Source of the DNA: Atriophallophorus winterbourni
Lineage: Eukaryota > Platyhelminthes > Trematoda > Plagiorchiida > Microphallidae
Direction: 5' to 3'
DNA length: 64,000 bases
NCBI GenBank assembly: GCA_013407085.1
Contig: JACCGJ010018211.1
Location: 1-64,000, forward strand
Part shown: in pieces, positions 23,949 through 34,720 of the stretch
Position numbering within the stretch: position 1 is the first letter of the stretch
Layout: each line of letters begins with the position of its first letter
Translations under genes and position numbers: made by a program
Notes under the pieces: model-generated
Database searches by the model: none
What the model was told of the DNA's origin: nothing
The model's input: the letters and a program-made list of their open reading frames with translations, nothing else

Positions 23949-25925
23949 AAATCACGCGTCTCATATAGCCTATGACAACCAAGTTCATCTCCTGACTTGC
24001 ACGCATGGTCCTGTGGGACTCGGCGGAACTGCTCCAACTGACAGGAGAAAGGGCGAATGCGGCTGAGTGGCGCCTCAAAACCAGCATGCTTCGGGCAGGT
24101 GGAGCTCGTAAGTCCATGAAAGTGGCCTACCTAGAGGAAGGAAAACCCTTATCTCAAACCTCCGCTAACTTGTGGCAACATCCAATCATGGAAAAGGCTT
24201 CAGGAGTCAATTTCGATGAAAAATCCGGAGCCGGAATCCCGTTAGACAGTCCGAAATATTATTCAACTCCGGCCTGCCAACTTTCGCGAAGGCATCGTTG
24301 TCCAAACGTATCAGTCTAGCTGTTCCTCTTGTTCCGGTGGTGCCGTGGAGATCGAACTTCTCGACACGAACTTCCACTGCACCAAATTGTCCCGTAAGCC
24401 TATGATAGACGTCACTCGCATGTTCGAAACAAATCTAGCTGCGCGATTTGCATAAGCCTTCACAGCGGACTTCAGCAAGACAACTCCACTCGAATCAGCT
24501 CAGAAAACTGGGAATCGATAAAAAACTGCATATGCCGAGTCGCACTTTCCACTTTCGGTCCGAAGAAAGCTCGAACGAGAGACTGGTTTGATGCAAAAGC
24601 TTCTGAGATGAATGCTGTTTTAATACGGTCAGCATTCTTGAGGTTCAATGGTATGCCAACAGATGAAAACTTACGACTTTTAAGAGCAGCTAGAAATAAG
24701 GTCCAACAGACTATGCAAATGACTATTGGACAGAAATTAGCCTCAGTATCCAAAAAGCTGCGGATACTGGAAATGTTCATGGTATGTACGTATGGATCAA
24801 GATAGCCATTGGTCCAAACAAACTTAAAACGGCCCCATTAAGTCTGTATATTTTGACCCGATTGTGGACAAAACTCAGCAGATGGAAAGATGGGTAGAGC
24901 ATTTCTCCTCTCTCTACTCTAGGGACAGTACGGCTTTACCGCATGTACTTAAAAATGTTGAGTGGTTGCCGACTATTAAATATCTAGATACTCCCCCTAC
25001 TCTTGATGAACTCAATTGAGCAATAGACCGCTCAGCAAATGGGAAGGCCCCTGGTGACGACGGAATTTCACCTTAGCTCATCAAATGCTGTAGAGCAGCA
25101 TTATCACAACCTCTTCACCATTTGCTTTATCTTTGCTGCTTTGCGAGACACAAAGTTCATCACGCTATTTAAGAATAAATGAGAGAGAGGAGACTGCAAC
25201 AATTACAGAGGAATCTCTCTTCTGAATGTTGTAGGCAATCTCAATGTGGCTTCCGCAATGGAAGATCAACCGTTGACATGATCTTCTCCCTGAGACAACT
25301 TCAAGAAAAGTGTCGGGAACAACGTATGCCATTATACGCTGTTTTTATTGATTTAACGAAGGCATACGTCTACGTCAGCAAAATACATGATTTGATAGGC
25401 TGTCCCCCAAGACTGCTCAAGCTCATTATTTCCTTCCACTTAGCCATAAAGGGCTCAGTGCATTTTAACGGTTTCAGCTCAGAAGCCATTGAATCTCGCC
25501 GAGGTGTGTTCTCCCTCCCACGCTGTTCGGCATTTTCTTTGCTTTCCTTCTGAAGCACGCTTTAAGGACGAGGACAGGAGGCATTTACCTACGCACGCGA
25601 AGTGATGGGAAGCTTTTCAATCTGAACCAGTTGAGAGCACAAACCAAGGCACGAAATGTGCATATCCGTGACCTGCTGTTTGCCGACGATGCAGCCTTTG
25701 TTGCTTACACCCAAGTGCAACTCCAGTCGCTAATGGAATGTTTTTCGTCGGCATGCAAATACTTCGGGTTAACAGTCCGCATGAGCAAGACGAAAGTCCT
25801 TGGTCGAGGGACTGTATCGACTCCCAGCATCACTGTTGGAAACTGTCAGCTTGAATCGGTACATCATTTCTCATACCGTTGTCTAACCATTGCGGATAAA
25901 CTCTCACTAGACACGGACGTACAGA
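23949..25925 (+). mobile_element. RTE-clade LINE, degenerate copy 1
   Basis: The left part (24005-24319) matches the 5' portion of the copies at 39.7 and 47.6 kb. The endonuclease is deleted at about 24340. The reverse transcriptase is recognisable but broken: QCGFRNGRSTVDMIFSLRQL (25237 onward), motif A as VFIDLTKAYVYV (about 25345), and motif C as LLFADDAAF (about 25676). At least a dozen stops or frameshifts interrupt it. The 3' end is cut off just after the 'DKLSLDTDV' block, where the flanking direct repeat begins. The RT type resembles the RTE LINEs known in schistosomes. Confidence 0.8.
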
Positions 25926-26053
25926 AGTCAGAAATTTAAAAACTTATCAAGATAGTTTCGTTTCACATGAATATTTAGAAAAAACAAAGCATAGTGGATA
26001 TAATGTATATTGGTTTAAGGGCACGTGTAGGCGTATGCAAATACTATGGAGGT
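25918..26053. repeat. Right direct repeat flanking an RTE LINE
   Basis: This is the partner of 23817-23948. Its length far exceeds normal target-site duplications of LINEs. Confidence 0.7.
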
Positions 26054-27090
26054 AAATTCAGCTGAGGTTTCTGGATGCGCTGGGTCACTTGTTATGTCAT
26101 CTCGTAAAAGTTCTGTCTCCATTGATTCGAGAACAGTGATCTCTCAGGATGATCTCGGTCTAACATAATCCATGTGCCTTCGAACTGCTCGTCAGTTTTG
26201 AAACTGAACAGTTGCTTCATCGGTCGTTCTCTGTAAGATGGCACCCGGCTGCCAAGTTCGTGCATGAGGGAGATTAGTATAGATCACTTCATTCTCCTGC
26301 GGTGCCAGTTTAAGTGTACTGTCTACGTATATCTAGTATTTAACTTACCGAAATCGCGCACGCTGAAATAGGATTCAAACGCTTGCGCAATTTTCTAACG
26401 AACATTTTTAATACAAAAATTTTCCGGATTGAGTCAAGGAGTTAGCAGCGACAGGCCAGGAGAGACCTATTTATTTGATTTCCAAGCTTTCCCCGAAGCC
26501 ATTTGACGCAGTTGAAGTCGTAAGGTGATTAATTCCATTCATCTCCGTCACTAGGATCTTCGGAAGTCCGTACGTGACAAAGATAGAACTGAGGTTGTTA
26601 ACGGTGTTTCCACCTATCATGCTGGAATTGGAATTTAGAATACGTATCAACCAGCACAAGTAAAATTTTTCTCTCTACCGGACCACATTAATATGCATGC
26701 ACTCGCTCCCATGGTCCATCAACACGTATCACAATGTCGTATTTCTTCGTCGATATCGCTTTCGATTCTCGGTCATCAGCAATAAGTTCTCGCTAAAGCT
26801 TTATTCCTTACAACCCTTTGGATGGTAATTATGTATCTCTTCGAGTATGATTGGTCTTAAAACCGTGAGTATAACGATCCATGGGCCTGTAGTGCTAGAT
26901 TATTTTTCTTTAGTCCACTACGTAATTTACTACAGGCCTCTAAGTCTGCATCCATCCTGTTCGATGTAACGTTTTAGTTACGTGTGGTACCATCTTATTG
27001 CACGGTTATCTGGCACTTGCCCAGCACATCCGTCTTTTCTCCGATGTAAGTTGTGAAAACATTTGATATCGGGACCTGTCGGTCAATTTG
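26054..27090 (-). mobile_element. Gypsy-type element fragment, minus strand
   Basis: The minus-strand frame at 26471-26659 reads FVTYGLPKILVTE, an integrase core block with the catalytic DNG changed. Positions 26690-26780 read as the integrase core start (DGPWERVH). Around 27010-27060 a protease or RNase H scrap is visible, and 26090-26290 looks like the integrase C-terminal region. It is heavily decayed, with no LTRs recognised. Confidence 0.6.
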
Positions 27091-27466
27091 TTTTTAATTA
27101 TTTGGTGAAATTTTTGTAACTGCTGAAAATTCGTTTATGTGAATGAAGCCAATTTCTTTTTCTTCTTCTATCGATCGTTTATTTCAAACTATCCAATCTT
27201 CTGTCGACAGACTTAAAAACCCTCAAGCTTTAGTAGCGCAGTTTAACCACAATCATATCACCAGAACAGCTTCGAGCTATCGTAAATAGAACTTAGAACG
27301 GAGACATTTTTATTTTAGATAAAGCACTAAGCTTAAAAATACAACAGGATGATGAGGTGACGATCATTAGCCGTGTAGACCTCAGAGGTCGGATGAGGAT
27401 AGTAAAATTTGATATGATGACCATGTATAAAAACTAATATCACATATATTTTATATTTGGTTCCAG

Positions 27467-27493
27467 TTCCCATGGAAAAACAAACGGACAAAG
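27467..27493 (+). CDS. Exon E, 27-nt micro-exon
   Basis: A pyrimidine-rich acceptor (tatatttggttccag) and a consensus donor (AAAG|gtaagt) bracket 27 bases. In phase 1 it adds V at the junction and then PMEKQTDK, with one base left over (phase 1 exit). The length is a multiple of three. It lies just outside the Gypsy elements in unique sequence. It fits directly onto exon D. Confidence 0.5.
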
Positions 27494-27555
27494 GTAAGTA
27501 ATAAGTCTGTAATCGTATTATAATTCGACCGATTTATCGCACACGTATTTAACAG

Positions 27556-27623
27556 CATCTGTCGTTTCTTGCGTGGATTGCAACACAAGGAGCACTATTG
27601 AAATGATCGTTTTGTATTATTGA
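27556..27623 (+). CDS. Possible terminal exon after exon E
   Basis: Only 62 bases after exon E there is an acceptor (cgtatttaacag). The phase-1 frame reads ASVVSCVDCNTRSTIEM and stops at TGA 27621-27623. If used, this ends the gene at about 27.6 kb with a two-cysteine tail. No clear poly(A) signal follows before the LTR at 27729, which argues for caution. It could be an alternative 3' end. Confidence 0.3.
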
Positions 27624-27728
27624 AAACAAACAACTTCATATATCAAAGTTTTTAAATTCGAATGCTGAAAGTTAATAATGACCAAATATCCTCATTCGCC
27701 GGTATTTTCATTACACGGACCATGAGTT

Positions 27729-28182
27729 TGTAGCGGATAAGCCGAGCGTTACGTAAATAAGAATTAATCTATGTGTTGTGAATTATCATAAGTGTGTGAA
27801 ATTATGTATAAATATATATAATCAGATAATAAGACACTGAGTATCAACACAGACTTACGAAATCCTTGGTGGTCCACTCGTATTATTGCTAACAATATAT
27901 TTGACCCGTGTTATTTCTTCACCTGGATAATTGCTCGTCGTCGAGGAAACCAACAGTGAATAACCGAAATGGAAGAAATATGTTGGGTCAGTAATATGAA
28001 ACAGTTGAATAGTGGTTCGGCTCCACTTAAGTTATCAGACATTCACGCTGTAGGAAGCGCGAGTGCGTGTTCAGTTGATTTAAACAAAACGACACGGCAT
28101 CATGATGGAAAAAACGTTTACGGAAATGAACTTGCTTTTGGAATTATAAAGGAAATATTTCAAAGACGAATAATTACTACAT
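27729..28182 (-). repeat. 3' LTR of minus-strand Gypsy element
   Basis: On the minus strand a polypurine tract (AGGGGGGAAG, about 28185-28195) is followed by an LTR that should start near 28180 and ends with GCTACA at 27729. The outer 166 bases (27729-27894) match 31050-31230 closely, starting at GGATAAGCCGAGCGTTACGT. The small plus-strand frame at 27969-28184 lies in this LTR and is not a gene. Confidence 0.65.
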
Positions 28183-31049
28183 AACTTCCCCCCTACAGCG
28201 GTGGCTGTTCAGCCATGCTCGATATTCATCTACGGTGTGTACCGACGTGGTCGTGCTACGGTATGGCCAGTGCATGTGTGCGGGGTGTCCGTGTCGTCAG
28301 TTGTCACCGCTGTTCGTGAATTCAGCGGGGTTTCCATCATGGGTTGAGTTGCTGGCGTGAACGGGGGTGAAATGCTCAAGTCCTCGCGCATCGGGTGCGT
28401 ATCTGGAGTCGACAAAAAGGGAGACAAGAGAAACGAAGCAATGGGGACTGGCTGTAAAGGGATAGCCACATTCGTAGGGGATCTTTGGTTTGTATTCGAT
28501 TCCATGTACGCGGGCTTCAATTGGTCGCTGCTGACTGAATCCGGGCGGCCGTTGCGTTCGATGACGAAGTTCTTGGCACTGAGGAAGATGACTTCGAATG
28601 GACCGTCGTATGCTGCTTCGAGCGGCTGTTTTACACGGTCTACCCGCGTGAATACGTACGGGCACGCCATGAGGTAATTGTCGACGTGACTCGTACGGGA
28701 AGTTACACGTGTAGGCGGAGCACGTATATCTCGCATGAGACATACGGACCCGTTTCAATTTCTATCTATCGATGCACGTCAGAAGATGAGTGCACCCACG
28801 GGATGAGGGTAATGGTTCAACCAGATCGATATGTTCATGCTGAAAAGGTCCATCTGGAAGTGGAAATTTTCCGGGGATGGAGCGGGTATGGCGATGTACC
28901 TTACTACGTTGGCAAGCAAGACACGGTTGTGCCAAACAACGAATGTCGTTCCGCATGCCATGCCAAACATAGCGGTCTGTAATCTGTTTAGTTGTCGCGC
29001 GTTTGCTAGAATGGGATATTCCGTGCAGGTACTCGAAAATTGTTGTATAGCTGGTGTGATATTCATTTATTCGGTCAATACACGATTTCGAGTTCGATTG
29101 TGTTTTCTGGCTGACGGCAGGGCCAATGCAATACCCTACAGTTATAACAATTTGAACTCACAATCGATCTTCATTGGTGATTAATCGATAGTTCGTCCAC
29201 TAGCTATACAGTCCAGTCTCTTACTCTGCGTGGGCAGCCCCTATAGTTACTGTCGGAAAATCGAACGGAACAATGCATATATGTGCCGATTTTTCAACTG
29301 GACTCAATTAGGCATTAGAAAGTCATCAATATTCACTACCAATTCCAGAAGACACATTCGCGTAACTGAATGGTGGACAACTTTTTTCTAAGATCGATTT
29401 TTCTGATGCATACTTACAAGTCGAGGTTTAGGATAAATGTAATAACTCTTGACTATAAACACTCATAAAGGGTTGTATCGCTACAATCGACTGCCATTTG
29501 GAGTTAAATGTGCCCCAGCCCTATTCCTGCATGTGATGGACAGAATGTGGTCAGGTGTTGATTTTGCGATGGCATATCGTGATGACGTTATTATTGTCAG
29601 CCGTACAAAACAAGAACATTTGAAACATGTGGAGGTTGTATTTCAACGCTTAGCTGAATATGGATTTCATGTCAAGTGTGAAAAATTTTCATTCGGTATG
29701 CCTCAAATTACATACATGTGAACGGTCATAGATAGTATGGGCAGGAGGCCAGATCCGTCGAAGATCGCTTCCATAGAAAAATGCCGGCACCTTCCAATAA
29801 AGCAACCCACAACGGCTCACAATTTACATCTTCTGAGTTTGAGCAGTTTTGCAGCTCGCGCGGAATAAAACATGTCTGTTCGCCCGCCTATCACCCTCAG
29901 TCAAATGGACTGCCGGCTGGGCCAGGGCAATACCCTACAGTTATAACAAAATCCCTCGTCTGTAATCTTTTGGTACAAAGGGACGTGGATTTTGCAGAAG
30001 GAGACGCTGGCTATACGTTTTGATACGTGTTCCGTTAGCCGCTTGCTTGGGTCCATGCGGGTGCTTACACTATGAGGTGGAATGACACTTACCTCCGCTC
30101 CTGTGTCAATCAGGAAACGTAGACCTGTTTGTGAATCATCAATATAGAAAGGCGACTTACGGTATGCCAGCTGCATCCGTCGCGATTACTGACTAACCTG
30201 CTCTTTTCCCGCCTTAGCTTGACTGGCGTTGGAGAAGGAACAGGGCTGCACACAGTGGCTGGCTTTAGTACCAAACTGTTCACGGTACTTGCAGACCCTG
30301 TGCGAAAAGCCTGGCGCGAAGCGGTTGCGTCATTGTTTCGCGGACGAAGTGTTTGCCGTTGAGGGTTACGCTGTTGTTACGTCGTCTGTAATGAAAGTTT
30401 AAGACGTTCGATTGCGTCCTCCAAACGAGCAAAACGTGGGTCTATTGGCGCCAGTGGCATGTCTGCGGTCACCACATGCACTGGGACATTGCTTGTTTGA
30501 CACTGGTGTACCTTGTCGGCGGCGAGGGATGATTTCTCCTTTGGTGCGTCGGTGTCCTGTACGGATACGAAAGACCTGGTGCGAGCAGGCAGGCACTTGA
30601 ACCATAAGTGCTTTAGCACAGAATCACTGACATTGTTGCCGCCTTCGAACGTGCGCATCTGCATCAACAGTTGCGAAGGTTTCTGATCGCCTAACTCCGT
30701 TTCCTGGAAACATTTGTTGCATGCGCGCTTTGTTGGACGTATAGAAGCGTTGTAAGATTGCAGCGTTCAATTTTTCGTAGGGGATTTCAAATGATTTTGG
30801 ATCCAGGACGTTTATCACTTCCGTTGCAACCTTCGTAGGAAGGTTAGAGGTAACCTTAGCGAACTTCATAACCTGTGATTTGATAAGATAGCTCCCGAAC
30901 TGAGCTTCGACCGAAACGAACCACACTCTCGGGTTTGACATCCCGGAAGGGGGTAATCTGACATTAGAGTTGATAGCGGTGTCGTCGCCGGAAAACATAA
31001 TAAGTACAAAATTAAGGGGAAACCATTAAAAATGGGCTCACCAGTTTGT
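28183..31049 (-). mobile_element. Gypsy-type LTR retrotransposon body, minus strand, internally rearranged
   Basis: Reading leftward from 31000, gag comes first. The 30624-30998 frame carries a FVSVEAQFGSYLI block and the 30377-30667 frame continues with LKHLWFKCLPARTRSFV; the two overlap in different frames, so a frameshift joins them. Next is an aspartic protease at 29901-30176, with the active-site block LIDTGAEVSVIPP. The reverse transcriptase of this element is missing. Instead a plus-strand Gypsy fragment lies at about 29130-29925. Then comes the integrase: zinc-finger and core start at 28762-28956 (CLACQRSKVHRH, HIDLVEPLP) and the C-terminal region at 28230-28736 (PYVFTRVDRVKQPLEAAYDG). 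Only scattered frame breaks are seen, so the outer parts are fairly young. Confidence 0.85.
29116..29950 (+). mobile_element. Plus-strand Gypsy RT/integrase fragment inside the minus-strand Gypsy
   Basis: The frame at 29449-29721 reads GLYRYNRLPFGVKCAPALF and later AYRDDVIIV (catalytic YxDD as YRDD), a Ty3/Gypsy reverse transcriptase on the plus strand. At 29781-29920 another frame reads [18 protein letters not shown], the integrase block after the second aspartate. So RT is fused directly to mid-integrase by a deletion. The fragment is bracketed by a repeated segment (GCAATACCCTACAGTTATAA at about 29128 and 29928). Confidence 0.75.
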
Positions 31050-31230
31050 TGTGGATAAGCCGAGCGTTACGTAAAAAGGAATTGATCTAAAAAGTTGTGA
31101 ATTATTATAAGTGTGTGAAATTATGTATAAATATATATAATTATATTTATGTAAGATAATAAGACACTGATTATCAACAACAGACTTACGTAATCCTTGT
31201 GTAGTCCACTCGTATTATTGCTAATAGTGT
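31050..31230 (-). repeat. 5' LTR (truncated) of minus-strand Gypsy element
   Basis: Matches 27731-27894 with small indels. It starts GGATAAGCCGAGCGTTACGT on the plus strand and runs to TATTATTGCTAATA. Beyond 31230 it no longer matches the other LTR, so it is truncated or interrupted there. Next to it (31025-31048) lies the expected primer-binding position. Confidence 0.65.
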
Positions 31231-31258
31231 ATGTTCACACTATAAACATACACTATTC

Positions 31259-31346
31259 ATACATAAGGCGCACCGGAATATAAGGTTCACTGCCAATTTT
31301 TTGCAAAAATTAGTGTTTTTATGTGTGCCTTATAGTCCGAAAAATA
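31259..31346. mobile_element. Short MITE-like element
   Basis: ATAAGGCGCAC near the left and GTGTGCCTTAT near the right form short inverted ends around a GC-neutral core. This is the pattern of a very short terminal-inverted-repeat element. It abuts the truncated LTR. Confidence 0.4.
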
Positions 31347-31563
31347 TGTTATATAAAGCCCTCAGTGGGTTGTATGTAATGGAAATTGATGCAAATACGA
31401 TTATCTTTTGACGCTCATGAGGTTAAGTACACGTATCCAAAAGTCCCCGTTGTGTGTGCATGATACAACACCTTATTCAAGTTGATCATCTTCAAACGTG
31501 GTCTCGAAATTAGAGCGTTTTTTTGTATTTACCTTTTTTAATTCACGCAGATCCTAGTCCTAA

Positions 31564-31590
31564 TAAAAATGATTGACGATTGCAAACAGA
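31564..31590 (+). CDS. Possible terminal micro-exon (alternative 3' end)
   Basis: A long pyrimidine tract and acceptor (ccttttttaattcacgcag) precede a phase-1 frame giving DPSPNKND when a G is carried in (as from exon E), then TGA. AATAAA lies inside the exon. The layout parallels the candidate at 62418. No donor follows within a sensible distance, so it can only be a last exon. Confidence 0.25.
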
Positions 31591-31599
31591 TTGGAGACG

Positions 31600-32362
31600 G
31601 ATGGAGAATAGAAAACGCTGAAAACGGATAATTTATACATAGCATCGCTTGAGTTAATCTTGAGATGTTGTATTCACACATTTACGTGTTTCACACATAT
31701 CACGACCGTCAACAAAGCGTTGTTTAACATTGCACACTTTGTTTGGAGTCACATTAGTGATGATCTCACGTTCCCCAACCGATATTAACACATGACAAAA
31801 CAGAGCGTTGATGTGTGATGGGGAGGTCTACATCCATGGATATGCTGTTCAAGCTTAAGTTATTCATGGCAATTAATGGTGCTCTCTAAAGCTAATGGTT
31901 AGAGAAGCGACGCCTAGAATAACGAGGTTATACAAACAGAATGTGAACGGTCGTATTTCGAAAGAGCTACAGATTTGATTTGAATGAATTAAATCAAGAC
32001 ATGCCATTTCAGCAGTAAATGTTTGCTTGCAGGTGCGATATGAAACTATGGTAATTGAAGCGTCATTTTCACGATGAAAATATATGCTCCGAAACCTGGA
32101 AACACATGCCGATAGGTCGATAACTGCCTATCGCTGTGCATATGGCAAGAGAGTTTAACCGAATCGACCGTATGATCATGTGCTACATCATATGCTTGCG
32201 AAGTTCATAGATGGTCAACATCGACCGAGATGACTACTACAGACATAGTGTGTGTATGTGTCAATAATGTTCATTGATTGTTTTCGAATATTGAGATATC
32301 AATCCGCAATTTCTTTCTGTATTCAATTTATTATCGCATGTCTATTCATTTTTGAAAATCAG
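31600..32362. other. Stretch without recognised gene
   Basis: No coding block or element was recognised. A short 'gatggtcaacatcgaccga' piece at about 32212 resembles the RTE LINE 3' tail. Confidence 0.35.
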
Positions 32363-32415
32363 CTTTCTTTGTTCAAACCTGCGACGACAAGACACCTGCG
32401 GATATTATAGATCAA
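32363..32415 (+). CDS. Candidate exon (53 nt, phase 1 to 0)
   Basis: Acceptor gaaaatcag and a good donor (atcaa|gtgagtg) flank an open stretch. In phase 1 it reads FFVQTCDDKTPADIIDQ and exits in phase 0, the same phase behaviour as exon B. A second open frame (phase 2 to 1) exists, so the reading is not certain. A phase-0 entry form of the exon ending at 38330 could restore the frame. Confidence 0.3.
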
Positions 32416-32698
32416 GTGAGTGAATCCGCAATCAATTGCAATGAGTTTTCATAATTTACATTGCAAAGAAATTTGAATGAAAAACTTCACATGTTATTTT
32501 CATGAAGAACAAGATACATTTCCTATGTAGTATGACCAGATATAAATTAAAAAAATTCATTTAGCTAAACCTCGATAACAGCTACATACCCACAATTAAA
32601 TGGTTTCTGCTCATTTATATGCTTGAACACGCTAGACACACCTGCTAACAAAGTGATTCGAAGTTATTCAAAGTTGTAATGGTCTAAAAGCATTTAGC

Positions 32699-33282
32699 TT
32701 AACCCTTTCAGGACGGATGTAATCTTTTGGTTACATGAACTTCGCAAGTCATTTTAAGCAAATGCTTACTGAATCTTCCGAATTTTTTTGTACGGCGGCA
32801 TACAGAATTTTGTCAACTGCAGGGTGGTTTTCTTCTTTGTTCGCAATCATTATTGACTTGTCCACAGTGAAAGAGAAAGTATGTGCTGGTACGGGTTTCG
32901 AACGTATCCTCACAATTCGCAGTTTTGTTAGCCGAATAAAAATCGTGTGAAAGTCTCTGTTATTATAAATTTTGTTCCAGTACAAACTAAGTCATGCTTA
33001 CAAAGACATTATGTAAAAAATTGGAATAAATCAGAAAATCTTCGAAATGCTTTGCGTTTAAACAGATATAACCTTTATGTTACATCCGGCAAAAATCACC
33101 AAAATCGTACGCTGGTGACTTATGCCGGATGTAACCAATTGGTTACATTTTGTTATTTTTTCAAATATGTGAATATCACAAACGTTTTACATTATTTGTG
33201 TTATTTCACACCTGGGCAACTCGTTTCCGAAGAAAAATATTTTATTTTTGGTTAGAAAATAATTCAGGTATGAAAGGGTTAA
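32699..33282. mobile_element. piggyBac-type element remnant with TTAA target duplication
   Basis: TTAA followed by CCCTTTCA at the left (32699-32710) and TGAAAGGG followed by TTAA at the right (33271-33282) are perfect inverted ends with the TTAA duplication specific to piggyBac elements. Internal GGATGTAA...GGTTACAT palindromes (32714, 33063-33088, 33127-33149) look like subterminal repeats. The minus-strand frame at 32749-32985 contains FSFTVDKSIMIA, reminiscent of the VDESM region of piggyBac transposases. At 576 bases the element is a deletion derivative. Confidence 0.75.
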
Positions 33283-33539
33283 GAATAACAATAGGATAGG
33301 GTTATGAGGTATATACAATATAAAGAAGAACAGGGAAACTCATGTTGTGTAAATCGTATCAAAATTGGGGTTTTCTCTCAAGTATTTGTCTAAATTAGCA
33401 TAAAATATCCAGGTTGACTGAGCGTGGAGGTAAAGGTGTTCCACGTGAAACTTACACGTACAACATACTAATATATTCGACGGTTCAATCTTGAAGTGGG
33501 AATAATCGCTGTAAGTTCGCGTATCCGACTGGCACGGGG

Positions 33540-34720
33540 TGGCGAGCGTGTGAAATGTTTTGACAAGGGATGGTTAGGGACGTGCATGAGTCAGTATGAG
33601 GTCACCTCTTAGTCGACGACAGCGAAAGTCGAAAAGATTGAGACTACTCAAACGTTCTTCATATGGTTTAGCTGCTATTCCGGATACAAGCTTTGTGCTT
33701 CTGTGGTAAATACGCTGCAGAAAATTGATGTCTTTTTGAACCCAGTTTGACCAAGCCTGAACAGCGTACTTCATCGCTGGTATAAGATAGGTGTTCACGA
33801 TACAGGGCACCGACTGATTCGTGAATCTGCCAAAAATTTGTTTCAATAACGCCAAGATTTGTGACGCCTTTTGTATACCGCTTTGCACTGCAGTGAAGTC
33901 TTCTGACTTGAACAGGTCCAAGCACCCAAATCCTTCTAATAAGTTGTTCACACGAGTTGGTGTGTCTCAAGTGTGTAGTTGTAATTCACGGTCTTCCCAA
34001 TGTTGAACACCTTGCACTTTTGGAGGTTAAAGGGAAGTTTAATTCTCAGAGACCAATTGTGCAATGTGTTTAGATCCTTCTGCAAACTTTCACAGTCAAC
34101 ATTTGTACGTATTCATACCCAATGTTTTATATCGTATGGAAGTAACATAACCTTACTTTTAACACACTCGGAAATGTTTTTTTCTTAGATCAAAGCAAAA
34201 TCGGTACGAGGACCGAACCCTGGAACACTTCGCTCGTAATGTTAAGTGGTTTCGATAAAGCGCCTTCAACTCTGACGTAGGCACTACTGTAGCGTGAATA
34301 GTTTTCTAGCCAAGCTATAAGTTTTCCTGTTATCCCATGCAATTCAAGTTTCTGGATTAAAATACTTTGATTGACGCGGTCGAAGCCTTTGACATGTCAA
34401 AAAAGCATGTGTGGATGGAATAACCATTGTTCAAACATTCAGTCCAGTCGTTCAAGGTGAGCAAGAGATTAGACAGACATGAGTGGTATTTGCTCAAACC
34501 GTGCTGTTCAGTCGCAAGCTGTCTATTTGTTTCGCGGTGATGGGCGCTTTTTTCCGCTACTAAACTCTATAGCACTTTAAAAACTACTGGCAACAAAGTA
34601 ACTGGTCTAAGGTTCTCAGCGTTTGATCGATTTCAGCCCTCGTAACACGTACGCACATGCTTGCGGGTTGCATAGGGCTTGTCGGTTGATCGATAATGCG
34701 TGTTTTGTGCGTTCAGTGAT
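33540..34720 (-). mobile_element. CR1-type LINE fragment, minus strand
   Basis: The minus-strand frame at 33574-33951 contains RFTNQSVPCIVNTYLIPAMK and ends with RCRRLRGDLILTHA, the conserved region after the RT in CR1-clade LINEs. The same order is seen in the larger copy at 53.7-54.3 kb. Further upstream RT scraps continue to about 34700 with many stops. Confidence 0.75.

Noticed and set aside
27025..27045. 21-nt stretch between a good acceptor (cttgcccag) and donor (gat|gtaagt), phase 1-1
   Set aside because: On the minus strand the same bases read as part of a degraded Gypsy pol, so the splice-like signals are probably accidental.
28297..29184. Several plus-strand frames of 90-118 codons
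   Set aside because: They are shadows of the minus-strand Gypsy integrase.
32735..32950. 71-codon frame with slight similarity to the candidate exon C1 peptide (shared F..L..S.FF pattern)
   Set aside because: The frame is inside the piggyBac-type element and the similarity is a few scattered residues, so taken as coincidence.
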